Assembly: GCF_001806325.1 (NCBI RefSeq)
Contig: NZ_CP017580.1
Location: 2,604,001-2,668,000, forward strand
Direction: 5' to 3'
DNA: 64,000 nt
From: Curtobacterium sp. BH-2-1-1
Lineage (GTDB): Bacteria; Actinomycetota; Actinomycetes; Actinomycetales; Microbacteriaceae
Below the pieces are notes generated by a model that made no database searches, was not told the origin of the DNA, and saw only the letters and a program-made list of their open reading frames with translations. Made by a program: the position numbers and the translations under genes. This document shows positions 5,263 to 13,235 of the stretch, in pieces. How positions within the stretch are numbered: position 1 is the stretch's first letter; each line of letters begins with the position of its first letter.

Positions 5263-7899
5263 CTACGCGCGGTGCGCCGGCGGGTGCCCCGACTCGTGCG
5301 CGTTCGCGTCCGGCTCCACGGGGAGCGCGTGCGACCCGGTGTGGGTGCTCTCGTGCCCACCGGCCGGGTGCGACCGCTCGAGCTTGGCGCCCTCGACGTC
5401 GACGTCCGGCACGATCCGGTCGAGCCACTTCGGGAACCACCACGCGCTCTCGCCGAGCAGGTGCATCGCGGCCGGGATGAGCAGCATCCGGACGACGAAC
5501 GCGTCGACCAGCACACCGAACGCCAGGCCGAAGCCGATCGGCTTGATGGTGGAGGAGTCCGAGAAGATGAAACCCGCGAACACCGAGATCATGATGATCG
5601 CGGCCGCCGTGACCACTGCGCGACCGGCGTGCAGGCCTCGCTGGACCGCGACCTTCGCCGAGGCTCCGTGGGCGTACGCCTCGCGCATGCCCGACACCAG
5701 GAAGAGCTGGTAGTCCATCGCGAGCCCGAACAAGATGCCGATCTCGATGATGGGCAGGAAGCTCAGGATCGGTGCGGGGTCGTGCACCCCGAAGACGCTG
5801 CCGAGCCAGCCCCACTGGTAGATCGCGGTCAGGCCACCGAACGACGCCAGGACGGACAGGATGAAGCCGGCCGTCGCGGTGATCGGCACGAGGAACGACC
5901 GGAACACGATGATGAGGATGATCAGCGACAGGCCGACGACCACCACGAGGTAGAGGGGCAGCACGTTCGAGAGCTTCTCGGACACGTCGATGTTGGCGGA
6001 CGCGTTGCCGGCGACCCCGAGCGTGACCTTCCCGTCGTCGGTGGAGACGGTCTGCTCGCGGAGGTCCTTCACGAGGGTCTCGGTCGAGACGCTGTCCGGG
6101 CCACCGGCGGGCTTCACCTGGAACGCGATGATGTCGCGGTCCTTCGATGCGCCGATCGGCAGGACGGCCTTCACGTCGTCGTTCTTCGCGATCGCTTCAC
6201 CGATGGTGACCTCGGTCGCGGTGACGTCGTCCTCGCTGACCGAGTCCGGCAGGGTGGCGACCACGAGGAGCGGCCCGTTCTGGCCGGCACCGAACTCGTC
6301 GTCGAGGGCCTTGTACGCCTTGTACTGGCTGGACTCCACGGACTCGGACGCACCCGTCGGCAGGCCGAGGCGCATCTGCGTGGCGGGCAGGGCGATGGTG
6401 CCGAGCACCGCGACGCCGGCGACGAGCGTGATGACCGCGCGCCAGGTCGACATCGGCTTGTTCGGGACGCGGGTCGAGTCGGTGTTGCCGATCTTCGCGC
6501 GCTCCTTCTTCCGGAGGATCCGCATGCCGATGAGCGACAGCAGCGCCGGGGTGAAGGACGTCGCGATGAGGATCGCGAAGAACACGGCGACGGCACCGAC
6601 CGTGCCCATCAGACCGAGGAACGGGATGCCCGTGATGTTCAGGGCGAGCAGCGCGACGATGACGGTCGCGCCGGCGAAGACCACGGCGTTGCCGGAGGTC
6701 CCGTTCGCGAGCCCGATGGACTCGTGCACGCCCATGCCCTGCTTCAGCTGGGTCCGGTGTCGGTTGAGGATGAAGAGCGAGTAGTCGATGCCGACCGCCA
6801 GGCCCAGCATCACCCCCAGCACCGGCGTGACCGAGATGAACTCGACGAGGCTCGAGAACGACAGGGCCGCGAGGGACGCGACGCCGACGCCGAGCACGGC
6901 GGAGACGAGCGGGACGGCGGCGCCGATGATCGTGCGGAGCATGAGGAACAGCACGATCGCGGCGATGATCACGCCGCCGATCTCACCGGGGCCGAGGATC
7001 GACGGGACGCCCTGGGCGATGTCGTTCGAGACGTACACGTCGACGCCGCTGATGTCGGCCGCCTCGGCGTCGTCCGCGATCTGGGTCTTCGTGTCGGCCG
7101 GGACCTCGTAGGTCGACTTCGTGAACTGCACGGTGCCGATGACGGCGATGCCGTTCGACGACACGAAGCGGATGTCCTTCGACAGGTCCAGCAGCTTGGA
7201 GCCCTGCTCGAGCTCCTGCTCGCTGTCGTCGAGCTTCTTCGTGTTGTCGTCGATCTTCTGCTGTGCGGCCTCGATCTGCTGCTCGCCCGAGGTGATCTGC
7301 TGCTGCTGCGCGTCGATCTGTGCCTGTGCCTGGGCGAGCTGAGTCTGGGCGGCCGCCGCCGCGGCACCTCCCGCTGCCTCGGCCTGGGCCTTCTGTGCGT
7401 TCAGCTGGGCCTGCGCGCTGGCGATCTGCTCCTTGCCGGACGCCAGCTGCGACTTCTGCGCGTCGAGCTCCTTCTGGCCGCTCTCGATCTGCGCACGACC
7501 GTCGGTGATCTGCTCGCGGCCGTCGACGATCTTCTGCCGCTGGTCGTCGAGCTGCTGCTGGGTCTCGAACCCGCTCGTGGCGCCCTTGACGCCGTCGAGC
7601 TTCTCGACCTTCTGCAGGAAGTCGGCGACGTCGGACTTCTGGGCGTCGCTGAAGGCCTTGCCGTTCGTCGTCTCGAAGACGATCGTGCCGGTGCCGCCGT
7701 TCGCGGACGGGAACTTGTCGGCGAGCTCGTCCTGCACCTGGCTCGTCTTGGTGTTCGGGATCGTGATCGACGACGAGATGGTGCCGGCGAAGAGCGAGTA
7801 CGTGACACCCGCGATGCCCATGATCACCACCCACGCGATGATCACGAGCCAGTGGCGTCGTGCGGAGAACCGTCCGAGACGGTAGAGGAGACCGGCCAT
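5263..7899 (-). CDS. MMPL/RND family exporter with a coiled-coil extracytoplasmic insert
   Basis: This 878-residue inner-membrane protein has the two-fold layout of MMPL/RND transporters: one helix at the N-terminus, a large outer domain, five helices, then a second outer domain and helices. The proton-relay motif occurs in both halves, GIDYSLFILNRHR (near residue 390) and AMDYQLFLVSGMREAY in the C-terminal half. The first outer domain holds a heptad-rich, Gln/Ala-rich stretch at about residues 115-240 that should form a long alpha-helical hairpin. The C-terminal tail is hydrophilic and rich in His and Pro. The substrate is unknown; relatives export lipids, siderophores or drugs. A TetR gene 74 bp upstream on the same strand is the likely regulator. 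A family 1 palindrome follows the stop. Confidence 0.9.
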   Translation of the reverse strand: MAGLLYRLGRFSARRHWLVIIAWVVIMGIAGVTYSLFAGTISSSITIPNTKTSQVQDELADKFPSANGGTGTIVFETTNGKAFSDAQKSDVADFLQKVEKLDGVKGATSGFETQQQLDDQRQKIVDGREQITDGRAQIESGQKELDAQKSQLASGKEQIASAQAQLNAQKAQAEAAGGAAAAAAQTQLAQAQAQIDAQQQQITSGEQQIEAAQQKIDDNTKKLDDSEQELEQGSKLLDLSKDIRFVSSNGIAVIGTVQFTKSTYEVPADTKTQIADDAEAADISGVDVYVSNDIAQGVPSILGPGEIGGVIIAAIVLFLMLRTIIGAAVPLVSAVLGVGVASLAALSFSSLVEFISVTPVLGVMLGLAVGIDYSLFILNRHRTQLKQGMGVHESIGLANGTSGNAVVFAGATVIVALLALNITGIPFLGLMGTVGAVAVFFAILIATSFTPALLSLIGMRILRKKERAKIGNTDSTRVPNKPMSTWRAVITLVAGVAVLGTIALPATQMRLGLPTGASESVESSQYKAYKALDDEFGAGQNGPLLVVATLPDSVSEDDVTATEVTIGEAIAKNDDVKAVLPIGASKDRDIIAFQVKPAGGPDSVSTETLVKDLREQTVSTDDGKVTLGVAGNASANIDVSEKLSNVLPLYLVVVVGLSLIILIIVFRSFLVPITATAGFILSVLASFGGLTAIYQWGWLGSVFGVHDPAPILSFLPIIEIGILFGLAMDYQLFLVSGMREAYAHGASAKVAVQRGLHAGRAVVTAAAIIMISVFAGFIFSDSSTIKPIGFGLAFGVLVDAFVVRMLLIPAAMHLLGESAWWFPKWLDRIVPDVDVEGAKLERSHPAGGHESTHTGSHALPVEPDANAHESGHPPAHRA

Positions 7900-7972
7900 G
7901 CGGTTGCCCCGATCCTTTCGTTGTCAGCTGCTGTGGAGCGGGGTGCGCCGGTGGACCCCTGGGAGGGAAGTG

Positions 7973-8611
7973 TCAGTCGTCGGCCATGTAGCCGCTGCGG
8001 ACGCTGTGCACGAGTCGTGCGAGCAGGGCGTCCCAGTCGTCGAGCGCGTCCTGGTCGAGGCGGGGCCCGGTCGTCGTGAGCCAGTGCTCGGCGATCACGA
8101 CGATCCCGCTCATCAGGGACTCGACGAGGAGTGCGGCGTCGAGGGCGTCGGCGGCCGGGTGGCGTCGGGCGACCTCGTCGCGGAGTCGTTCGGTGACCCG
8201 TGCGAAGGCGGTCTGGGTGAGCACCGCGGCCTTGGGGTCGTCCTTGCCGGGGTCGCCGAGGATCCGGTACATCCCGGCGATCGCGGGCGCCAGGTCGGCA
8301 CCGCGGGCGGCGGACTCGAGCTCGTCGAACATCGACGACCGGCTACCGTCGCCGACCGGGGTCTTCGCCATGTCGGCGAGGAAGCGGTCGATGATGACCG
8401 AGAGCTCCTGCTCGCAGACGGCCAGCAGGACCTCGTCGAGGGACCCGAAGTGGTTGAACACGGTCCGGCGGGCGATGTCGGCCCGTGAGGCGAGGTCCTC
8501 GACGCTGAACCCACGGCCCCCGCGCTCCTCGACGAGGTCGCGGGCGGCCTGCAGGATCGCCGCACGGTGCTTCGCCTTGAGGGCAGCACGGCGGTCGATC
8601 GACAGGGTCAC
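7973..8611 (-). CDS. TetR family regulator, probable repressor of the MMPL exporter
   Basis: This is a 212-residue TetR-type repressor. The N-terminal helix-turn-helix (about residues 18-60) reads AILQAARDLVEE...FSVEDLASRADIARRTVFNHFGS, which is canonical. The C-terminal ligand domain has no recognisable substrate class. The start is placed at the GTG at 8611 because TAGTGT lies 7 nt upstream, giving a leaderless message; the GTG at 8617 would leave only one base between the -10 and the start. A perfect 14-bp palindrome lies just upstream of the -10. The exporter gene starts 74 bp after its stop on the same strand, so the two are likely co-transcribed and the exporter derepressed by its own substrate. 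Confidence 0.88.
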   Translation of the reverse strand: MTLSIDRRAALKAKHRAAILQAARDLVEERGGRGFSVEDLASRADIARRTVFNHFGSLDEVLLAVCEQELSVIIDRFLADMAKTPVGDGSRSSMFDELESAARGADLAPAIAGMYRILGDPGKDDPKAAVLTQTAFARVTERLRDEVARRHPAADALDAALLVESLMSGIVVIAEHWLTTTGPRLDQDALDDWDALLARLVHSVRSGYMADD

Positions 8612-8618
8612 GGCCACG

Positions 8619-8624
8619 ACACTA
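8619..8624 (-). promoter_or_regulatory. -10 hexamer TAGTGT of the TetR gene
   Basis: On the minus strand TAGTGT ends 7 nt before the GTG at 8611. It decides the start choice for the TetR gene. Confidence 0.5.
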
Positions 8625-8625
8625 G

Positions 8626-8639
8626 GTGCATCGATGCAC
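8626..8639 (-). promoter_or_regulatory. probable TetR operator
   Basis: GTGCATCGATGCAC is a perfect 14-bp palindrome directly upstream of the TetR -10, and a further half-site GTGCA follows at 8643. The position fits autorepression of the TetR-MMPL unit. It is less certain whether the divergent mannitol dehydrogenase gene, about 120 bp away, is also affected. Confidence 0.65.
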
Positions 8640-8756
8640 TCGGTGCAACGACGTGGAGAGCATCTTCAGGTACGTACCCCGGCAGGAACCGTGGTTCTGA
8701 ACAGATGTGCACGTGGTTGACTGGGCGAGCACGTCCGCCGTACGAAGGAGTACCCG

Positions 8757-10238
8757 ATGCCCGTCCGTCTGTCCCCGCAGCACCTCGACGAGATCGCCGC
8801 GAGCGGTGTCGCCGTCCCGAGCTACGACCGCGACGGGATCACCGCCGGCATCGTGCACTTCGGCGTCGGCGGCTTCCACCGGGCGCACCAGGCGATGGTG
8901 ATCGACCGGCTGCTCCAGCAGGGCGAGGCCCGCGAGTACGGCATCTGCGGCGTCGGCGTGCTCGAGCAGGACCGTCGGATGGCCACGGCGATGGCCGAGC
9001 AGGGCGGGCTGTACACGCTCGTGCTCAAGCACCCCGACGGCACCCGCGAGTCCCGTGTCATCGGCAGCATCGTCGACTACCTGCTCGCCGTCGACGACCC
9101 CGACGCCGTCGTCGAGAAGATGGCGCACCCGGACACCCGGATCGTCAGCCTGACCATCACCGAGGGTGGCTACAACTTCGACCACGTCACCGGCGAGTTC
9201 GTCGCCGACGAGCCGGGCGTCGCGGCCGACCTGCGCGGCGACGGCCCGCCGCACACCGTGTTCGGACTCGTCGTCGAGGCCCTGCGGCGCCGGCGGGACC
9301 GTGGGCTGGAGCCCTTCACCGTGATGTCCTGCGACAACATCCAGGGGAACGGGCACGTCGCCCGCGAGATGTTCACCGCCTACGCCCGGCTGCAGGACCC
9401 GGCGTTCGCCGACTGGATGGACGAGCACGTCTCGTTCCCGAACTCGATGGTCGACCGCATCACCCCGGTCACCGCCGACGAGGACCGCGCCTGGGTCCGG
9501 GACGAGCTCGGCATCGAGGACGCCTGGCCGGTCGTCGCCGAACCGTTCTTCCAGTGGGTGCTCGAGGACGACCACCCCGCGGGCCGCCCGCCGTACGAGC
9601 AGGCCGACGTCCAGATCGTCGACGACGTCGAGCCGTACGAGCTCATGAAGTTGCGGCTGTTGAACGCGAGCCACCAGGGCCTGTGCTACTTCGGGTACCT
9701 GTCCGGGTACCGCTACGCGCACGAGGCCACGCAGGACCCGGCGATCGCGACCTTCCTGCGCCGGTACATGGACGAGGAGGGCACGCCGACCCTGCACCCG
9801 GTGCCCGGCATCGACCTCGAGGACTACAAGTCCACCCTCATCGAGCGCTTCCAGAACCCCGAGGTCCGCGACACCCTCGCCCGGCTCTGCGCCGAGTCGA
9901 GCGACCGCATCCCGAAGTGGCTGCTGGCGGTGGTGCGCGAGAACCTCGCCGCCGACCGACCCGTCACCCTGTCCGCGGGCATCGTGGCATCGTGGGCACG
10001 CTACGACGAGGGCACCGACGAGTCCGGCGAGCCGATCCAGATCGTCGACCGGCTGGCAGAGCCGTTGCACCGCATCGCGCTCACGCAGCGGGACGACCGG
10101 CTCGCCTTCATCCGGAACCGCCAGGTCTTCGGGGACCTCGTGGACGACGACCGGTTCGTCACGGCCTACCGCGACGCCCTCGACGGGCTGATCGCGGACG
10201 GTGCCCACGCGACGGTGACGCGCCTGTCGCGTTCCTGA
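8757..10238 (+). CDS. mannitol 2-dehydrogenase family protein
   Basis: This 493-residue NAD-dependent long-chain polyol dehydrogenase is predicted to oxidise D-mannitol to D-fructose, or a related polyol, in the cytoplasm. The nucleotide-binding region at the N-terminus reads IVHFGVGGFHRAHQAMV. The family block TVMSCDNIQGNG and the catalytic-lysine region FPNSMVDRITP (about residue 220) are present, followed by MKLRLLNASHQGLCYFGYLSGY in the C-terminal domain. Length matches the family (about 480-500). The ATG at 8757 is preceded by GAAGGAG 6 nt upstream. No polyol transporter is adjacent. A family 1 palindrome follows the stop and should terminate the transcript. Confidence 0.9.
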   Translation: MPVRLSPQHLDEIAASGVAVPSYDRDGITAGIVHFGVGGFHRAHQAMVIDRLLQQGEAREYGICGVGVLEQDRRMATAMAEQGGLYTLVLKHPDGTRESRVIGSIVDYLLAVDDPDAVVEKMAHPDTRIVSLTITEGGYNFDHVTGEFVADEPGVAADLRGDGPPHTVFGLVVEALRRRRDRGLEPFTVMSCDNIQGNGHVAREMFTAYARLQDPAFADWMDEHVSFPNSMVDRITPVTADEDRAWVRDELGIEDAWPVVAEPFFQWVLEDDHPAGRPPYEQADVQIVDDVEPYELMKLRLLNASHQGLCYFGYLSGYRYAHEATQDPAIATFLRRYMDEEGTPTLHPVPGIDLEDYKSTLIERFQNPEVRDTLARLCAESSDRIPKWLLAVVRENLAADRPVTLSAGIVASWARYDEGTDESGEPIQIVDRLAEPLHRIALTQRDDRLAFIRNRQVFGDLVDDDRFVTAYRDALDGLIADGAHATVTRLSRS

Positions 10239-10256
10239 GACGCGACCGGAGACGGT

Positions 10257-10294
10257 CCAGGAGGCGCGGTGCCAGTCCGCACCGCGCCTCCTGG
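10257..10294 (+). repeat. REP-like palindrome, family 1, after mannitol dehydrogenase
   Basis: A perfect 16-bp stem (CCAGGAGGCGCGGTGC with its complement) encloses the loop CAGTCC. It starts 18 bp after the stop at 10238. GACGCGACC in the left flank is the complement of the GGTCGCGTC tail seen beside other copies, so the element may extend beyond the core. Confidence 0.88.
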
Positions 10295-10320
10295 CCCGTC
10301 CCGTGGTGCGTCCAGGGCGC

Positions 10321-10326
10321 TAGGGT
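10321..10326 (+). promoter_or_regulatory. -10 hexamer TAGGGT of the WYL regulator
   Basis: TAGGGT ends 6 nt before the GTG at 10333, fitting a leaderless mRNA. It lies 26 bp after the family 1 hairpin. Confidence 0.55.
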
Positions 10327-10332
10327 CGCGTC

Positions 10333-11028
10333 GTGAACCGGACCGACCGCCTGTACGCGCTCGTCGAGGAGCTGCGCGCGGCGGCACCCGCCCTGCGGAG
10401 CGCTCGTCGCCTGGCCGAACACTTCGGGGTGAGCGTCCGCACCGTCGAACGGGACCTGCGCGCGCTGCAGGAGGCCGGCCTCCCGATCTGGTCCGAGCCC
10501 GGACGCACCGGCGGGTACACCATCGACGCCCGCGCGACGCTCCCGCCCCTCGGGCTCACGGTGGACGAGGCGCTCGCCGTGGCGATCGGCCTCGGGACCC
10601 TCGGTGCGAGCCCCTTCCGCGACGCCGCCAGGAGCGCAGCGCGCAAGGTCACCGCGGTCCTCGCCGAGGACGACGCCCGACGGACGGCCCGACTCGCGGC
10701 ACGGGTGCTCCTGCTCGAGGCGGGGGACCGGACTCCGGGACCCGTCGCACTCGCGGGGGCGCTCACCGGCGGACGCGTGGTGCGGATGCGGTACCGGGAC
10801 GCGACCGGCACCGAGACCGACCGCACGGTCGAGCCGCTCGGGTACGTCGGCAAGGGCGAGGACTGGTACCTCGTCGCCTGGTGCCGACTGCGCGACGGGG
10901 TCCGGGCGTTCCGCGGCGACCGGGTGCTTGCCGTCGAGGAGACGGACGAGGTCGCGCCGCCGCGGGTCGTCCGGACCGAGGAGCTCGACATCCCGCACGG
11001 GGTGCTCCGACCCGTCCTCGGGGACTGA
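10333..11028 (+). CDS. WYL-domain transcriptional regulator
   Basis: This 231-residue DNA-binding protein has an N-terminal winged helix (about residues 1-60; LAEHFGVSVRTVERDLRALQEAG) and a WYL domain with the name-giving residues at 178-180 (GEDWYLVAWC). The charged pocket of WYL domains is thought to bind small ligands or nucleic acid, and many family members regulate stress or metabolism genes. Its start is GTG with a TANNNT hexamer 6 nt upstream. The following VOC protein gene starts 95 bp later on the same strand and may be its target, but the sequence does not prove this. Confidence 0.88.
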   Translation: MNRTDRLYALVEELRAAAPALRSARRLAEHFGVSVRTVERDLRALQEAGLPIWSEPGRTGGYTIDARATLPPLGLTVDEALAVAIGLGTLGASPFRDAARSAARKVTAVLAEDDARRTARLAARVLLLEAGDRTPGPVALAGALTGGRVVRMRYRDATGTETDRTVEPLGYVGKGEDWYLVAWCRLRDGVRAFRGDRVLAVEETDEVAPPRVVRTEELDIPHGVLRPVLGD

Positions 11029-11123
11029 CGGACCGATCCGCGGAAACGCCGACAGGACGGTGTCGCGGACGGCGAGGATGCTCGACCCCGGGTGGCCACG
11101 GTGGTCACCCGGGAAGGCACACC

Positions 11124-11495
11124 GTGGAGTTCGCATCGATCCGCATCATCACCGACGACCTGGACGGGATGGTGGCGTTCTACGAGCGCGTCACCGACAC
11201 CACCGCCCGACGTCCGGCTCCGGTCTTCGCGGAGATCGTGACCGGCGGCCTCGTGCTCGCGCTCGGGACGCCGGCGACGGTCGCGGTGCTCGGCGTCGAC
11301 GCGCCCCGGGCGGGTGCGGCGGGCAGCGCGATCGTCGAGTTCCTCGTGGCGGACGTGGACGCGACGTTCGACCGCCTGCAGGTGGGTCCCGCCGACGTGG
11401 TGCTGCCGCCGACGACGATGCCGTGGGGCAACCGGTCCGCGATCCTCCGGGACCCGGACGGCACGCTGGTGAACCTGTTCAGCCGTCCTGCGTGA
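11124..11495 (+). CDS. VOC superfamily (glyoxalase/bleomycin resistance-type) protein
   Basis: This 123-residue protein has the paired beta-alpha-beta-beta-beta layout of the vicinal oxygen chelate fold. It begins with ASIRIITDDLDGMVAFYERV and ends with WGNRSAILRDPDGTLVNLFSRP, where D-P-D-G and the final strand are typical. Such proteins act as isomerases, dioxygenases or drug-binding proteins; no substrate can be inferred. The GTG at 11124 follows GGGAAGG. The stop codon TGA is the first three bases of a 48-bp palindromic repeat shared with position 37582. Confidence 0.8.
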   Translation: MEFASIRIITDDLDGMVAFYERVTDTTARRPAPVFAEIVTGGLVLALGTPATVAVLGVDAPRAGAAGSAIVEFLVADVDATFDRLQVGPADVVLPPTTMPWGNRSAILRDPDGTLVNLFSRPA

Positions 11496-11540
11496 CCGTT
11501 CCGGTTCGCCGATCCCGGGGATCGCGACCCGCCACGGTCA
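11493..11540. repeat. 48-bp palindromic repeat, family 2 (copy 1)
   Basis: The element starts TGACCGTTCCGGTTCG and ends ACGGTCA, with GATCCCGGGGATC in its centre. Its first three bases are the stop codon of the VOC gene and its last three the complement of the stop of the GNAT gene. It is 39/48 identical to copy 2 at 37582-37629. Between these convergent genes it can act as a two-way terminator. Confidence 0.8.
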
Positions 11541-12089
11541 GCGCTCGTCGTCGTCCCACGGCACCGGCGTGGTCGTGCCCGTCTCCCAGTCGCGGCGGAG
11601 CACGCCGTAGCCGACCGAGGCGACGGGGCGTCCGCCCTCGACAGGCCAGCCCTCGCGGTAGTGCGCCTCCTTCACCCAGCCGGCGCGGACGAACACGCGC
11701 CGCATCGCGACGTTGTCCTCGCGCGTCTGCCCCTCGAAGCGCGTGACCTCGGGCAGGGTGCGGAACACGTGGTCGGTCGTCGCGCGGAGTGCCGGGACGC
11801 CGAGGCCCTGCCCGCGGAACCGGCCGGCGATCCGGAGGTCGAAGAGCGGGACGGGGTCGGCCAGGTCCTCGAGCCGGACGATCCCGACGCGGCCGAGCTC
11901 GGCGTGCTCCAACCAAGAGGTGTCGTGCTCGTCGTCGCGGTAGGCACCGGCGTCGACGGCGGCCTCGGCGTCGGCGCGGGGGATGGTGCGCCGGACGTGG
12001 AACGGGAACTCCTCGCCGGTGAGGAACGCGATCAGGTCGGCGCGGTCGGCGCCGGTCGGGTCGAGCCGGACGAGTGAGACGGAGGACAT
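11538..12089 (-). CDS. GNAT family N-acetyltransferase (RimJ/RimL-like)
   Basis: This 183-residue acetyltransferase transfers an acetyl group from acetyl-CoA to an unknown amine. The CoA-binding motif A is seen in DLRIAGRFRGQGLGVPALRA, and motif B in the stretch TREDNVAMRRVFVRAGWVKEAHYREGWP, which is typical of the RimJ/RimL group that modifies protein N-termini or small amines. Length is normal. The ATG at 12089 has TACCCT 7 nt upstream (leaderless). The gene is convergent with the VOC gene and separated from the alpha/beta hydrolase by 40 bp, but has its own -10. Confidence 0.87.
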   Translation of the reverse strand: MSSVSLVRLDPTGADRADLIAFLTGEEFPFHVRRTIPRADAEAAVDAGAYRDDEHDTSWLEHAELGRVGIVRLEDLADPVPLFDLRIAGRFRGQGLGVPALRATTDHVFRTLPEVTRFEGQTREDNVAMRRVFVRAGWVKEAHYREGWPVEGGRPVASVGYGVLRRDWETGTTTPVPWDDDER

Positions 12090-12096
12090 GGCGATC

Positions 12097-12102
12097 AGGG
12101 TA
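12097..12102 (-). promoter_or_regulatory. -10 hexamer TACCCT of the GNAT gene
   Basis: On the minus strand TACCCT ends 7 nt before the ATG at 12089; no Shine-Dalgarno sequence is visible. Confidence 0.45.
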
Positions 12103-12129
12103 GCGGCGTCGTGCTCAGCGGCGTCGTGT

Positions 12130-13122
12130 TCAGCGGGGGAGCGAGGCGGCCCAGCGGCCGATCGCGTCGTAGGCGCGCTCGCGGACCTCGGGGGCGGAGA
12201 GCACGACGTCGTGCACCGCGCCGTGCAGGCGTCGGACCGTGACTTCGCTGCCGAGGGACAGGGCGCGGTGCGCGACGACGTCCACGTTGAGCGCGACGTC
12301 CGCCCGCGCCATCCCGTCGTCCCACCGGGGTTGCAGCATGCTCTTGTCGCTGAGGAGGACGAGCACGGGCACCTCGAGGTCGAGTCCCGCCTCGACCGTG
12401 GCCTGGCCGTCGAACACCGCGGCGAGCCAGTTCGGGTGCAGGGGGAAGCCCCGGTCGGGTCGCCACTGCTGGTCGTACGTCCACGAGCCCTCGCCCGCGG
12501 CGGACACCGTGCGGGTGTAGAAGCCCGGGTCGACGGCGGGCATCGGCGCGAGCGGGTTCCGACGGGCGCCGAGCTTGATGACCGGCGCCACGATCGCACG
12601 GCCGACCGCGCTCGCCTGGAACTCGAGCCACGGGCTGTTCAAGATGAGACCGTCGACCCGGTCGGCGTGCCGGGCCGCCCACAGCGACAGGGTCAGACCG
12701 CCGGTCGAGTGGCCCATCGGCACGAGCCGACGACCGGTCTCACCGTGGTGCTCCGCGGCGATGGCGTCGAGCGCGGCGGCGATGTCCTCGTCGTAGGTGG
12801 CGAGGTCGTCGACGTTCCCCGGGGTCTGCCGCGGTCGCAGGCTCCGCCCGTACTTGCGCAGGTCGAGGGCGTGGAACCGGGCACCGAGCCGCTCGACGCG
12901 CTCCGCGAGCTCGACCTGGAAGAAGTAGTCCGACCAGCCGTGCACGTACAGCACGTCGACGCCGTGCAGCGGACCGCGTGCGTGCAGCAGGAGGTCCGCA
13001 GCGGATCGGCGTCGTCGGACGAGCGTCGCCACCACCGGTCCCTCGTGGTCCTCGCCGAGCGGGAGCTCGAGGCGCTCGAACGGCGCTCCGAGGACGTCCT
13101 CGCGCCACCCGTGGTCCGCCAT
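12130..13122 (-). CDS. alpha/beta hydrolase, lysophospholipase-like
   Basis: This 330-residue serine hydrolase has the nucleophile elbow GHSTGG with Ser139, the oxyanion region VHGWSDYFFQ near residue 60, and a late His in LHGAVHDV. An Asp in VLLSDKS fits the acid position. The layout resembles monoglyceride lipase or lysophospholipase L2 proteins, but no signal peptide is present and the substrate is unknown. The ATG at 13122 has TACGCT 6 nt upstream. It is divergent from the ABC exporter operon, and an inverted repeat (13149-13170) lies between them. Confidence 0.85.
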   Translation of the reverse strand: MADHGWREDVLGAPFERLELPLGEDHEGPVVATLVRRRRSAADLLLHARGPLHGVDVLYVHGWSDYFFQVELAERVERLGARFHALDLRKYGRSLRPRQTPGNVDDLATYDEDIAAALDAIAAEHHGETGRRLVPMGHSTGGLTLSLWAARHADRVDGLILNSPWLEFQASAVGRAIVAPVIKLGARRNPLAPMPAVDPGFYTRTVSAAGEGSWTYDQQWRPDRGFPLHPNWLAAVFDGQATVEAGLDLEVPVLVLLSDKSMLQPRWDDGMARADVALNVDVVAHRALSLGSEVTVRRLHGAVHDVVLSAPEVRERAYDAIGRWAASLPR

Positions 13123-13128
13123 CCGTCG

Positions 13129-13134
13129 AGCGTA
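13129..13134 (-). promoter_or_regulatory. -10 hexamer TACGCT of the alpha/beta hydrolase gene
   Basis: On the minus strand it ends 6 nt before the ATG at 13122, consistent with a leaderless transcript. Confidence 0.5.
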
Positions 13135-13148
13135 TCCGGAGCCCCTCC

Positions 13149-13170
13149 GCGTGGTACCGGGGTACCACGC
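13149..13170. promoter_or_regulatory. inverted repeat, candidate operator of the ABC/two-component operon
   Basis: Two perfect 10-bp arms, GCGTGGTACC and its complement, flank a GG centre. The site lies 54 bp upstream of the -10 of the operon at 13236 and 15 bp behind the -10 of the divergent hydrolase. It could bind the dimeric response regulator encoded at 16270; this is inference from position. Confidence 0.6.
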
Positions 13171-13223
13171 AGCGCGCCCGGAGATCGGTTCCGGTGCCGA
13201 TGTGCGGGCGGGTGCGGTCTCCG

Positions 13224-13229
13224 TACCGT
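13224..13229 (+). promoter_or_regulatory. -10 hexamer TACCGT of the ABC exporter operon
   Basis: TACCGT ends 6 nt before the ATG at 13236, again without a Shine-Dalgarno sequence. Confidence 0.5.
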
Positions 13230-13235
13230 TGCCGC

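Noticed and set aside
4117..8079. A 1320-codon open frame opposite the MMPL and regulator genes
   Set aside because: It runs antisense to genes with clear family motifs. Its product is rich in Arg, Asp, Gly and Val without any domain, the usual shadow in G+C-rich DNA.
8612..8617. GTG at 8617 as the TetR start
   Set aside because: Only one base would separate it from the -10 hexamer TAGTGT; the GTG at 8611 fits the leaderless spacing seen elsewhere.
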